Shown: piece by piece, positions 42,759 to 50,679 of the stretch
Layout of the letters: every line of letters begins with the position of its first letter
Numbering within the stretch: the first letter of the stretch is position 1
Source: an uncultured Pseudomonadota bacterium
GTDB lineage: Bacteria; Myxococcota_A; UBA796; SXON01
DNA length: 64,000 nt
Direction of reading: 5' to 3'
Assembly: GCA_903900265.1 (NCBI GenBank)
Contig: CAIUMM010000152.1
Coordinates: 1 to 64,000, forward strand
Made by a program: the position numbers and the translations under genes
Notes under the pieces: generated by a model
Databases searched by the model: none
What the model saw: only the letters and a program-made list of their open reading frames with translations
Told to the model about the DNA's origin: nothing

Positions 42759-42778
42759 TCCGCATCTGAAAATCTCTC

Positions 42779-42797
42779 GGGGAGGATAGTCCTCCCC
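42779..42797 (+). terminator. Perfect hairpin upstream of the capsid-like gene
   Basis: GGGGAGGA-TAG-TCCTCCCC followed by TGCTTCTCTC. It lies 20 bases after one stop and 36 before the next ATG, so it may be an attenuator or a 5' stabiliser for the capsid-like mRNA. Confidence 0.55.
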
Positions 42798-42833
42798 TGC
42801 TTCTCTCTCACTCATCCTCTCTTGGAGTTTCTC

Positions 42834-43553
42834 ATGTCCATGTACGGCGTTCCCGGTGTTGCTCTCGTTCAGGAAGGCATGGGGCAGATCCCCCCCGTTC
42901 CCTTCCAGACTCCGCAGAACATCTTCCGCTTCGGCGAGCAGACCCTCTGGTCTACCCTGTTCCTGACCGGCGGCTCCATCGTCGCCAACAGCACCAACCG
43001 CATCTTCTCAACTCCAGTTGGGCAGGTTGGACAAGGCTTTACCGCGGCTTTGTCCATCGCGGAGACCAATCTCAAAGAGGGCGGTCGCGTGCCCGCTGGT
43101 GTTGCGTACGACGTGTTCGGCATCGCTTCCGAACTCGTCTCCGACTCGCAGGCCAATGACGTTGCCAACAACGTCCTCGGCACCCTCGCCACCGCCACCA
43201 GCAGCGTTGCCCTCATCAGCGACGCGCTGAACGTGCAGCACAACGGCGTGCTTTCTTGGGACTTCACCCAGACCACCGTGGACATCTGCCCGGTCATCCT
43301 CGCGGGTGCTGGCGGCGGTCTGTTCGGTGCGCTGGCTTCGACGCTCAACAACGTCAACGTCGGCCACATGAACAACGGCAACGGCCACATCTGGATGTAC
43401 CGCAAGCATCCCGTCGCGCTCCCGGGCAATTCGACCTTTTCCATCGTGGTTCGCTTCGGCAGCCGCGCTGCGACGATCTCGAACGGCAACGGTCTGTCCG
43501 TCCGCGTGACCCTGCTTGGATACTACAAGAACGTCATTGAAATCGGCAACTAA
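42834..43553 (+). CDS. Candidate major capsid protein (single jelly-roll type)
   Basis: 239 residues, ATG at 42834 with TTGGAG upstream. Short hydrophobic N-terminal arm (GVPGVALVQEGMGQIPPVPF), then many strands. Residues 78-89, TNLKEGGRVPAG, followed by YDVFGIA, fit a T-N-L-x-x-x-G-R-x-P motif I associate with capsid proteins of tailless phages; HPVALPGNSTFSIVVRFGS and SVRVTLLGYYKNVIEIG are the expected late strands. About 240 residues suits one vertical jelly roll, too short for a double one. It is followed by a strong terminator, as for a highly expressed product. Assignment is inferred from pattern and position. Confidence 0.5.
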   Translation: MSMYGVPGVALVQEGMGQIPPVPFQTPQNIFRFGEQTLWSTLFLTGGSIVANSTNRIFSTPVGQVGQGFTAALSIAETNLKEGGRVPAGVAYDVFGIASELVSDSQANDVANNVLGTLATATSSVALISDALNVQHNGVLSWDFTQTTVDICPVILAGAGGGLFGALASTLNNVNVGHMNNGNGHIWMYRKHPVALPGNSTFSIVVRFGSRAATISNGNGLSVRVTLLGYYKNVIEIGN

Positions 43554-43582
43554 CCTCGGTTTTCCGAAGTAGGTTACGATTC

Positions 43583-43616
43583 AGAGGCCCCTCGCGCTAC
43601 GGTGCGGGGGGCCTCT
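43583..43616. terminator. Strong terminator after the capsid-like gene
   Basis: AGAGGCCCC pairs with GGGGCCTCT (further TCGC/GCGG contacts) over a loop around GCTACGGT. It lies between convergent genes and may stop both. Confidence 0.7.
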
Positions 43617-43623
43617 CTGCGTT

Positions 43624-44088
43624 TCAGGCCCCGAGGCGCAGGGGTCGCGGAAACACTCCCGTGGCGAGGCTCTGTACGTCCTCGGCATCGTAGCGAAGGG
43701 GCCTCCCCCACACCGCAAAGGCGATGCCGTCTGCTCGGCGTTCGAGGGTGTCGGGGAGGTAGACGCCTCGGGGAACAGCCCACATATTCAGCGCGATCTT
43801 CCCTACCGAAAGGTCGAGAACGTGCCCAAGTTCATGCCGAATCACGGCGTCCAAGCGATCTTCTGAGCAGACGGCCACCTTCTCCGCAAACTTGATGTGG
43901 AAGCGGTTTGATTCGAGTTGCTGTGTAGTGGCAAAGCCTCGTACTGTCTGAAAGTGCGGAGACTCGCCGATCTCCAACGAAAGGCACGTTGGGGGCAGGA
44001 CGCTCCCCGCCTCTCGCTGCGCCTCTGCCCATCGGAGAACCAGAAGGTGTTGGACAGCCTCAGGACTTCGTGCTACAAGTACGTTCAT
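43624..44088 (-). CDS. Zincin-like metallopeptidase
   Basis: 154 residues from the ATG at 44088. AVIRHELGHVLDL (H85-E86-x-x-H89) followed by LERRAD (Glu116) is a gluzincin-like zinc site. RADGIAFAVWGRPLRYDAED, then VQSLATG, matches the C-terminus of the protein at 62192 (RDADNLAEQIFGDPIYYDRE, TIQTL). So the two are paralogues. No signal peptide. Either a maturation peptidase for virion proteins or a host-targeting enzyme; undecided. Confidence 0.65.
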   Translation of the reverse strand: MNVLVARSPEAVQHLLVLRWAEAQREAGSVLPPTCLSLEIGESPHFQTVRGFATTQQLESNRFHIKFAEKVAVCSEDRLDAVIRHELGHVLDLSVGKIALNMWAVPRGVYLPDTLERRADGIAFAVWGRPLRYDAEDVQSLATGVFPRPLRLGA

Positions 44089-44111
44089 CTACTCACTCAC
44101 TCGGGGGCGGC

Positions 44112-44879
44112 GTGTTGGACTATTGGAACAAGACAAACGATGCGGGGGAGATGTCGGAGCGGGGGGAGGAGGTGTGGGTCGCCCTCCCGGACTGCCCTTC
44201 TCGATACGCGGTTAGTAACCTCGGACGAGTTGCGAGCGTGTTTCATGGGAAGGTGCGGATTCTTCGAGGCACGCCTGTCGGAAAAGGCTATCTCTGTGTC
44301 GGAGTCTATCCTACGCCGGGGGGTGCTGCGGACACTCGCCTCGTTCACCGCATCGTCGTAGAGGCGTTCTTTGGGAGCGCCCCTTCCCCCGAACACACCG
44401 ACGTTCGCCACCGAAACGGAGACGGCACCGACAATGCCCTCCACAACCTCCGTTGGGGGACACGAAGCGAAAACATGAAGGATGTAATCCAACATCGGCG
44501 CACGGGCGTTCCCCTTCCCCAAGAGAGGGAGGGAGGTACGTCGTGGTACGGCGGCTACACCTCCGACCCCCACCTTGTTCAGATCGGGTTGACCTTTTTC
44601 GCCGCTGGGAAGCTGACCATCGTAGACCTGTCGAAGCTGTGGAACACCTCGGACGACGTAGCCGCGAACATCGTTCGGGAACGGAGGCAGCGTGACCCCG
44701 GCGTGTCCGTGGAGGTGCCCCCTGCGAAGACGCGACGCACCAAGGAGCTTCAGCTTCAGATCGAGGCGCTCCTCATGGATGGCCTCACGACCTCGCAGGT
44801 CAACGAGCGCCTCGGGGAGACCCTCACGGCGCAGGAGGCGCACTACTACCGAAGCCGGGCGAAGTCCCGCAAGCCGTAG
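44112..44879 (+). CDS. HNH homing-type endonuclease with NUMOD4-like domain
   Basis: 255 residues if started at the GTG at 44112; ATG at 44151 (242 residues) is possible but its GGGGGAG directly touches the start. EVWVALPDCPSRYAVSNLGR, then a Gly/Tyr part, is the NUMOD4 beta motif. LVHRIVVEAFFG, HTDVRHRNGDGTDNALHNLR and WGTRSEN are the HNH nuclease. C-terminal two thirds contain a helix-turn-helix-like region (LWNTSDDVAANIVRERR) and a similar second one. Free-standing homing endonuclease of the kind that invades phage genomes, next to the capsid-like gene. Confidence 0.8.
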   Translation: MLDYWNKTNDAGEMSERGEEVWVALPDCPSRYAVSNLGRVASVFHGKVRILRGTPVGKGYLCVGVYPTPGGAADTRLVHRIVVEAFFGSAPSPEHTDVRHRNGDGTDNALHNLRWGTRSENMKDVIQHRRTGVPLPQEREGGTSWYGGYTSDPHLVQIGLTFFAAGKLTIVDLSKLWNTSDDVAANIVRERRQRDPGVSVEVPPAKTRRTKELQLQIEALLMDGLTTSQVNERLGETLTAQEAHYYRSRAKSRKP

Positions 44880-44928
44880 CACTCGTTCCTCACGCGGGCG
44901 TGGCAGCCGCCGCTTGCTGTGATACGCT
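44876..44928 (+). promoter_or_regulatory. Late-type promoter (GTAGCACTC box)
   Basis: GTAGCACTC (44876-44884, overlapping the TAG of the HNH gene), 16-17 bases, TGGCAG (44901-44906), 16 bases, TACGCT (44923-44928). The ATG at 44961 follows TTGGAG. Confidence 0.6.
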
Positions 44929-44960
44929 TCCGCCTGACTCAATCCCTTATTGGAGCACCC

Positions 44961-45548
44961 ATGCAGTTTGATCAGTTTGGCCGCCCGGTCGATCCCACCG
45001 CGAAGATCGCCATGCCGACGGTCGGCCAGATGGGCGGCAGCGGAGCAGGCGGTCAGCCGTCGTGGGTTCGCTTTCCGTTCTTCCCCACCGCTCCGTTCTA
45101 CAGCACCAACCCGAATGTAGGCTACCAGACCCGGTTCTACTCGGTCGGTCTGCTGTCTACGGATACCGATGTGACGGTCGGTGCGGAGACCATTCGCACC
45201 ATCACCTTCGACATCCCCTGCCGCATCATCGCCATCAACGGTTCGTGCGTGAACACCGCACAGAACGGCGGTTTGCCGGTCAGCACCAGCCCCCGTGACC
45301 TGTTCCTGTTCCGCATCGAGTACACGACCGGTGACCGGCTCCACGTGGCGGCTCGCCTCGGTTCCACCGTCGTCGGCACCTCCGACAGCCCCGGTGAGAT
45401 CGGCGGCGTCGGCTACACCGTGGATCAGGGCGGATCGCTCATCATCGGCATCACGCCGATCAATCCGATCCCGGCGAACTTCCGCATCGACATCACGCTT
45501 CACGCGCTCGAAATGCGCGGTAGCGCCAACTTCGTCGGCGGTCGGTAA
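44961..45548 (+). CDS. Beta-rich minor capsid/virion-type protein
   Basis: 195 residues, ATG at 44961. N-terminal arm (DQFGRPVDPTAKIAMPTVGQ), Gly-rich turn, then strands typical of a jelly roll: RFYSVGLLSTDTDVTVGAET, IRTITFDIPCRIIAINGSCV, DLFLFRIEYTTGDRLHVAAR, GSLIIGITPINPIPANFRID, ITLHALEM. First of three small beta-rich proteins in a row. Second capsid protein or spike base is plausible by comparison with two-protein jelly-roll phages; inferred. Confidence 0.6.
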   Translation: MQFDQFGRPVDPTAKIAMPTVGQMGGSGAGGQPSWVRFPFFPTAPFYSTNPNVGYQTRFYSVGLLSTDTDVTVGAETIRTITFDIPCRIIAINGSCVNTAQNGGLPVSTSPRDLFLFRIEYTTGDRLHVAARLGSTVVGTSDSPGEIGGVGYTVDQGGSLIIGITPINPIPANFRIDITLHALEMRGSANFVGGR

Positions 45549-45553
45549 ACCTC

Positions 45554-46156
45554 GTGCCCCAATACGACCTGCCATATCCCCTGCCGGAGAAGTACGATCC
45601 GTCAGGCCCGTTGCGGAACCCGGGGTCTACGATCCCGCGTCCCTCTCCGGCAGATATGCCCGTCGGCGGGTGGATCGGCAGTCGTGTCCAGATGGTCGAT
45701 TGGGAGCCGAACCCGGCCCCCAACACGCTCTGGCGCGTGAAGTGGTCGTCCCCCATCTTTGACCTCCGCCCCGACCTCGGTGCGCTGTCAGAGAACCGCA
45801 GCAACGTCAACCGCTCCGGCGTTCCCATGTGGCGTGCCGGAGGGCAGAACGTCGCGGCGCAGCTTTTCGTTCAGATCGCCGGCATCACGGACTTCCGGGG
45901 CTTTCAGGTGGTGTCACAGGAGGAGGCGCACGTCGCCGATGTGACGCAGGTGCTCACCATCACCGCCCCGCAGGACGTGACCGACAACTTCACGTCCCGG
46001 GGCGATAGCTCCATCGTCACGTACTCCCCGTTCGGCGACGGCTACCCTCTCCGCTACTGGCGGCTCCGGCTGATCTTCAACATCCTCACGGATCAGGGTT
46101 TCCCGCTGCCTCCGGCGCGGCCCCCGACGTTCGTGCTTCAGGCGGCGTTGTACTGA
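45554..46156 (+). CDS. Beta-rich virion-type protein
   Basis: 200 residues, GTG at 45554. Pro-rich extended N-terminus (YDLPYPLPEKYDPSGPLRNP), then strands (WRVKWSSPIFDLRPDLGALS, NVAAQLFVQIAGITDFRGF, YWRLRLIFNILTDQGFPLP) and a final FVLQAALY. No family recognised; placed with its neighbours as a minor capsid or vertex protein by shape and context. Confidence 0.6.
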   Translation: MPQYDLPYPLPEKYDPSGPLRNPGSTIPRPSPADMPVGGWIGSRVQMVDWEPNPAPNTLWRVKWSSPIFDLRPDLGALSENRSNVNRSGVPMWRAGGQNVAAQLFVQIAGITDFRGFQVVSQEEAHVADVTQVLTITAPQDVTDNFTSRGDSSIVTYSPFGDGYPLRYWRLRLIFNILTDQGFPLPPARPPTFVLQAALY

Positions 46157-46157
46157 C

Positions 46158-46553
46158 ATGCCTATTGTCTCCGGCAAGACCGTCTCCGCGCAAGCCGTCG
46201 CCAACGGTAGCTCGAACAGCGCGCAGGCTACGTCCACCCTCGACGCGGGGGCCACTTTCACCTCGGAGGGGCTCGACGTACCGAGCCTTAGCCGGTTGAC
46301 GTGGGTGGTCATCCAGACCTCGGGTGTCGATTCGATTCGCGTGCAACCGCAGGTCGCGTTCCGACGCGGAGCCGGTAACGCCTTGGTGTGGGAGAACATC
46401 CTGCCGGCGGCGCTCGCCGCTCCCGGCGGTACTCCGTTGGTGCTCTCGCAGAACACCGTAGCGGTACAAGCCATGCGCGTCCTCCTGACGCACTCGGGCC
46501 AGCAAGGGGCTCCCACCGTGACGGCCCGCCTCTACCTCTCCGGCTCTGCTTGA
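46158..46553 (+). CDS. Small beta-rich virion-type protein
   Basis: 131 residues, ATG at 46158. Ser/Ala/Thr-rich start (AQAVANGSSNSAQATSTLDA), then strands (RLTWVVIQTSGVDSIRVQPQ, AMRVLLTHSGQQGAPTVTAR). Similar in length and style to the proteins at 57305 and 57708. Likely a virion surface component. Confidence 0.55.
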   Translation: MPIVSGKTVSAQAVANGSSNSAQATSTLDAGATFTSEGLDVPSLSRLTWVVIQTSGVDSIRVQPQVAFRRGAGNALVWENILPAALAAPGGTPLVLSQNTVAVQAMRVLLTHSGQQGAPTVTARLYLSGSA

Positions 46554-46554
46554 C

Positions 46555-47160
46555 GTGGCCGCGTCGCTGACCGGCTCCACCGCGTCCTCCATCGCAACGG
46601 CGTACCCGGCGATGGCGTCGTACGCGGACGAGATCGTACGTGTCGCGAACACGGTGGGCATCCACCCAAGCTGGCTCGCCAACGTCATCAACTTCGAGTC
46701 GGGCGGCAAACCACAGGCGAAGAACCCCTATAGCTCCGCTACCGGGCTGATTCAGTTCATGGACTTCACAGCGAAGGGTCTCGGCACCACCGTGACCGCG
46801 CTGTACGGCATGACCGGGCAGCAGCAGATGTACTACGTGGAGAAGTATTTCTCTCCGTACAAAGGGCGATTGTCCTCGCAAGAGGATGTCTACATGGCGG
46901 TGTTCTACCCGAAGGCTATCGGGAACCCGGACTACCGTTTCCCGGCCAGCGTCACCGCTGTCAACCCCGGCATCTACACGCCGCGCGACTACGCGGAAAT
47001 GGCGAACCGACGTGCGAAGCTCACCCCCTACGTCGGTGCTTTGCTGGCGGGTGGGCTGTCCCGTGCGTACGGGGCATGGCCGGCGGTTCTGATCGCCTCC
47101 GCAGGGGCGTTGGTGGCGGCGATTGTGTGGCGTCGGCGCTTCGGCTCCGGAAGCCGGTAG
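46555..47160 (+). CDS. Membrane-anchored lytic transglycosylase
   Basis: 201 residues, GTG at 46555. SYADEIVRVANTVGIHPSWL, ANVINFESGGKPQAKNPYS and ATGLIQFM match the SLT/goose-type lysozyme fold with the catalytic Glu at about residue 48 (E-S-G-G). YYVEKYFSPYKGRLSSQEDV completes it. A C-terminal membrane segment (AWPAVLIASAGALVAAIVW) ends in RRRFGSGSR. PRD1 carries a membrane-associated transglycosylase (P7) in its virion, so this would fit local peptidoglycan opening during entry. Confidence 0.8.
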   Translation: MAASLTGSTASSIATAYPAMASYADEIVRVANTVGIHPSWLANVINFESGGKPQAKNPYSSATGLIQFMDFTAKGLGTTVTALYGMTGQQQMYYVEKYFSPYKGRLSSQEDVYMAVFYPKAIGNPDYRFPASVTAVNPGIYTPRDYAEMANRRAKLTPYVGALLAGGLSRAYGAWPAVLIASAGALVAAIVWRRRFGSGSR

Positions 47161-47210
47161 CACTCGAATCTCCCACCGCAGCGGTAGCCCGGACGGGGGG
47201 ATGTTACCGT
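47157..47210 (+). promoter_or_regulatory. Late-type promoter (GTAGCACTC box)
   Basis: GTAGCACTC (47157-47165) begins in the TAG of the transglycosylase gene. 17 bases, GGTAGC as weak -35, 16 bases, TACCGT (47205-47210). Confidence 0.55.
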
Positions 47211-47232
47211 CCTGAACGGAGATTCTTGCCCC

Positions 47233-49911
47233 ATGTCCTTTGCTGTCGGAGACCGTGTCCGTGAAGGCTCTCGTGCGGGAGTGGTGAAAGCCCACCGTCC
47301 GCAGGGCATGGTGGACGTGTGTTTCGACGACCGGGGCATCGTGGAGCGCCGTCCGGAGGGCAACCTGATGCGGGCCAACCCCGGGAAGAAAGACCTGTAC
47401 GACCCGGCAGAGGAGCAGCGTCGCGCCGTCGTGCGCGGCATCTACGAGGGCTTGGTAGCAAAGCGCCTCGGGATGCGCTTGGCGCAGTACAAAGCTCTCC
47501 GCGACATCGGGATGCACCCCGATCTGGCTGCATCCAAGCGGGGCATCATCACACAGCGGGAGTTCCGGGCCTTTGTGGACAAGGCGGAGCGGTTGTCCAT
47601 CGGAGTGGGCCGGAAGCAGGGCTACGTGTCGTACATGGGCAAAAAGCCCACTCCCGCCGGGGCAGCCATCGCGTACGCGCGCTACGGGGCAGACCCCACG
47701 GTCGTTCAGCGAATGGCGAAGGGACACGCCCGTGCGCTGAAGCTGGCGAAGGAAAAGAAGGCTGCGGCACTCGCAAAGAACCGCAAGCTGTACGAAATCA
47801 TGTTGATGCTGGCGCGCAAGGAGCAGACTCCGCGCGTCGTGGAGGAAATCGTGGCTGGAAAAACCGTGTCTCGTAGTCACCCCCTGCGCAAGAACAGCAG
47901 TTGGAAAGCCGGAGCGGCTGCGGCAGCGGGTGTTGGCTACCATTGGCGAGATGTTCGCACGGGCGTCAAGGAGACCACCCCAACCACTATCTCCGCCGTC
48001 CTCCCTGCGAAGGACGCTCCCGATCACATCGGCTACTTCCTCGTCACCTTCGACGCGAACAACAAAAAGGTGAGGCGCGTCCTCGGGGAAGTGAGCGGGT
48101 GGCAGCTTGTCCGAAGCATCGACGCAACGCAGTACGCGGTGGGGGCGGTACGCGACGCTCCGGCGATCCACGTCGTCATCGAACAATGGCAGGGAAAGAA
48201 GAAGAAAAAGTTCTTCACCGTAGCCGGGCCGAAGGCGCGTCCTGCCGATGTGTTCGCAGAAAGGGTGGACGCGGAGAAGTGGGCCAAGTACCTCGACAGC
48301 AAGGCCGCCTCGTACAAGGTGCCGCAGGTGCATCACGTGTGGGCGGTGGGGAGCGTGTTCGGGGTAGAAGGCCCGCAGGCAGAAAACGCGATCTTCGACC
48401 GTACGAAGCGGCTGGAGGCGCAAGAGGCTCGCGGAGAGGACGTAGCCGACGACAAGTGGCTGTGGGCCAACCTCCAGTTCGAGGACGAAGGCAGAGCGGA
48501 GCAGCAGGCCGCGTTTCTCGATTGGCAAGAGGCCAAGAGCGGTGCGATGCCGATCATGGGCTACCGCACCAAGGAACCGTCCAAGGCATCCTTGGCAGAC
48601 GCGGACGGGCGTTGGCGAGCCGGACAGAAGGCGGTGGAAAACTACCACAACCTCATCCTCGCCTTCGACAAGGCGCAGGTGCGCTACGAGGTAGACGGGT
48701 CGGCGGCGGTCAGCGTGGCGCAGGAGACCGCTCGCAGGCACGCGCGGGACGCATCCGGACGGCTGGAAATCCGGGCTCCAGCCCCCACCAACGCCGCAAC
48801 GCGACGGTTTGCCAAGCAGTCGCTCGGCGTCTTGCGAAGCAGCGCGGCAGCGCGTGGAGAAGATCGGAAAAAGATGACGGCCATTCGGGAGGAAGCGGCG
48901 GAGCGGGGCCGGAAGAAGCTGATCAACGCCATCGTGAAAGTCTCCGAAGCAGAGGCGTTGAAGGCGGTGGAGGCGTTCGCTCGGAACAAGTGGAGCGGAA
49001 CCAACACGTACGCGAAAGTGCTGGCGATGCCCCGTGAAGTCACGAAGATGCGGGCGAAGATCGCAGGGGGCTTCGACGTGGCTTCTCGCACGTTCGGGCC
49101 AGATCGCCGCACGGGGTTCGAGAAAGAGGACACCCTGTTGGAGCACCTCACCAAGCACCTCTGGCCGAAGGGAAAAATCCCGGTGAAGTACCTGCCTCGG
49201 TACACCCGCGAGACGCTTATCGACATGGATGTGGAAGACCTGAAGGCTATCGCGGAGGAGGAAGGCTTCTCGAAGGCACAAGTGACCAAGATGCTGGAAG
49301 CGGCGGAGATCACCGCGCTATCGCGGGTGAAGGGCGAACGTCCGGCGATGTCCGGCGTCGAGATGATCGGACGCGGCGGTTTCAACGTCCCGCTGACACC
49401 GGAGGCTCTCGCAGAAGGCGAAGCTCGGAGTACCCGTCGGGACAAGCCGAAGGTCACCAAGCTGCGGGGGAGTCCCGGCGCTACGCCCGCATCTGCGCCG
49501 TCCACTACCCCTGCCCCCAAAGTCGGTCTCTCCCCGAAAGAACAGGCGGAAATGATCGAGCTTCTCGCGCAGATCCGCGAGATGAAGAAAATCGTAAAAG
49601 CCGCTTCCCCCAAGACGAACGGCATGTGGAGCACCGGAGCCACGGTTGCCATCAAGGGTGGCCGGCTCGCCGGGAAGTACGGCACCCGCGCCTACGAGGC
49701 CGCGCGTGCGTGGGCGGCTACCCCCGGAGGCAGTCGCGTCATCGCGCAGATTGTCGCCGTCGGGGTGTCGATGTTTGGAGCCCGTGCCGTCAAGAGCGGC
49801 AAGCTGACTCCGGGACAAAACGCCGCTATCCAATCGGAACTTGAACGGCGCACGGGGCAGAAAGCTGACCCGGCGACCGTCGCCCTCGCCCTTCACCTTG
49901 CCGGAGAATGA
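47233..49911 (+). CDS. Large multidomain structural-type protein
   Basis: 892 residues, ATG at 47233. Residues 1-50 form an SH3/KOW-like beta barrel (VGDRVREGSRAGVVKAHRPQ), with MRANPGKKDLYDPAEEQRRA just after. Residues about 150-185 are Lys-rich helical (KGHARALKLAKEKKAAALAK). Near 225-245 is a Gly/Ala stretch (WKAGAAAAAGVGYHW). Middle and later parts are helical and charged. The end has an Ala/Gly hydrophobic segment (GSRVIAQIVAVGVSMFGARA). Layout parallels the 950-residue protein. Function unknown; internal virion protein is a plausible role. Confidence 0.65.
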   Translation: MSFAVGDRVREGSRAGVVKAHRPQGMVDVCFDDRGIVERRPEGNLMRANPGKKDLYDPAEEQRRAVVRGIYEGLVAKRLGMRLAQYKALRDIGMHPDLAASKRGIITQREFRAFVDKAERLSIGVGRKQGYVSYMGKKPTPAGAAIAYARYGADPTVVQRMAKGHARALKLAKEKKAAALAKNRKLYEIMLMLARKEQTPRVVEEIVAGKTVSRSHPLRKNSSWKAGAAAAAGVGYHWRDVRTGVKETTPTTISAVLPAKDAPDHIGYFLVTFDANNKKVRRVLGEVSGWQLVRSIDATQYAVGAVRDAPAIHVVIEQWQGKKKKKFFTVAGPKARPADVFAERVDAEKWAKYLDSKAASYKVPQVHHVWAVGSVFGVEGPQAENAIFDRTKRLEAQEARGEDVADDKWLWANLQFEDEGRAEQQAAFLDWQEAKSGAMPIMGYRTKEPSKASLADADGRWRAGQKAVENYHNLILAFDKAQVRYEVDGSAAVSVAQETARRHARDASGRLEIRAPAPTNAATRRFAKQSLGVLRSSAAARGEDRKKMTAIREEAAERGRKKLINAIVKVSEAEALKAVEAFARNKWSGTNTYAKVLAMPREVTKMRAKIAGGFDVASRTFGPDRRTGFEKEDTLLEHLTKHLWPKGKIPVKYLPRYTRETLIDMDVEDLKAIAEEEGFSKAQVTKMLEAAEITALSRVKGERPAMSGVEMIGRGGFNVPLTPEALAEGEARSTRRDKPKVTKLRGSPGATPASAPSTTPAPKVGLSPKEQAEMIELLAQIREMKKIVKAASPKTNGMWSTGATVAIKGGRLAGKYGTRAYEAARAWAATPGGSRVIAQIVAVGVSMFGARAVKSGKLTPGQNAAIQSELERRTGQKADPATVALALHLAGE

Positions 49912-49913
49912 TC

Positions 49914-50318
49914 ATGCACGCACGTTTCCAATCCTCTCGCCACCCGCGTTCGGGCTTTGGCGTAGCTTACACGGGACAAGACGACTGGGATTTCAGCAAA
50001 AACTCCAGCCAGCAGCCGACCACCGTCGTAGACGGCTCCGGCACCAAAACGAAGGGCGGCATGTCCGACAGCAAGTGGAGTGACCTGATCAGCGGCATCA
50101 AGGATGTTGTCACCACCGGTATCCAAACCGTCGGCGGCATCGAGCAGCAGCGCCTCGCCGGCAAGTCCAGCACCGGAGGCGGCACCTACCAGCCGAGCAC
50201 CGGCAGCACCTACCAGCCGAGCGGCAGCACAGGCATCTCCGGCACTACCATCGCTATCGGCGTCGGTGTCGTCGCCGTGCTCGCGGTCGGCGGCTACTTC
50301 GTGTTCCGCAAGAAGTAA
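49914..50318 (+). CDS. Tail-anchored membrane protein
   Basis: 134 residues; ATG 49914 preferred over 49908 by spacing to GGAG. Basic start (HARFQSSRHPRSGFG), an amphipathic stretch (VVTTGIQTVGGIEQQRLAG), Gly/Ser/Tyr repeats (TYQPSTGSTYQPSGSTG), membrane segment (TTIAIGVGVVAVLAVGGYF) and end VFRKK. Paralogous in layout to 50321 and 37645. Confidence 0.7.
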   Translation: MHARFQSSRHPRSGFGVAYTGQDDWDFSKNSSQQPTTVVDGSGTKTKGGMSDSKWSDLISGIKDVVTTGIQTVGGIEQQRLAGKSSTGGGTYQPSTGSTYQPSGSTGISGTTIAIGVGVVAVLAVGGYFVFRKK

Positions 50319-50320
50319 CC

Positions 50321-50656
50321 GTGACCCATCGCCGCTTCCAGCCTTCGTACGGAGCGTACGGACTGTCCTCCGATAACGTGTCGAGCATCATCGGTGCGGG
50401 GGCAGACATCGCCTCGACCCTGATCACGACCGTGGGGGGGCTGGAGCAGACGCGCATCATCCGTGCCGGGGCCGAGGAGCAGGCAGCGGCGGAGAAGGCA
50501 GCGGCGGAGAGAGCGGCGCGAGACGACCGGCGGGCACGCCGTTCCGCACCTCCTCCGGCACCTGCCGGCATCGCCACGAGCACCCTCGTGCTCGGCGCAG
50601 CAGCGGCGCTCGTGACCGGGGTGCTCCTCACCCTCTACATTCGCCGCAAGAAGTAG
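50321..50656 (+). CDS. Tail-anchored membrane protein
   Basis: 111 residues, GTG at 50321. Start (RRFQPSYGAYGLSSDN), amphipathic stretch (IASTLITTVGGLEQTRIIR, compare ITTVGGLEQ here with IQTVGGIEQ in 49914), Ala/Glu/Arg coiled coil, membrane segment (TSTLVLGAAAALVTGVLLTL) and end YIRRKK. Confidence 0.7.
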   Translation: MTHRRFQPSYGAYGLSSDNVSSIIGAGADIASTLITTVGGLEQTRIIRAGAEEQAAAEKAAAERAARDDRRARRSAPPPAPAGIATSTLVLGAAAALVTGVLLTLYIRRKK

Positions 50657-50679
50657 TCCCTTCAGACGCAGGAATCCCC

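Noticed and set aside
44097-45575. Minus-strand frame of 492 codons opposite the HNH gene
   Set aside because: Antisense shadow: no domains, and the plus-strand HNH motif and downstream beta protein are convincing.
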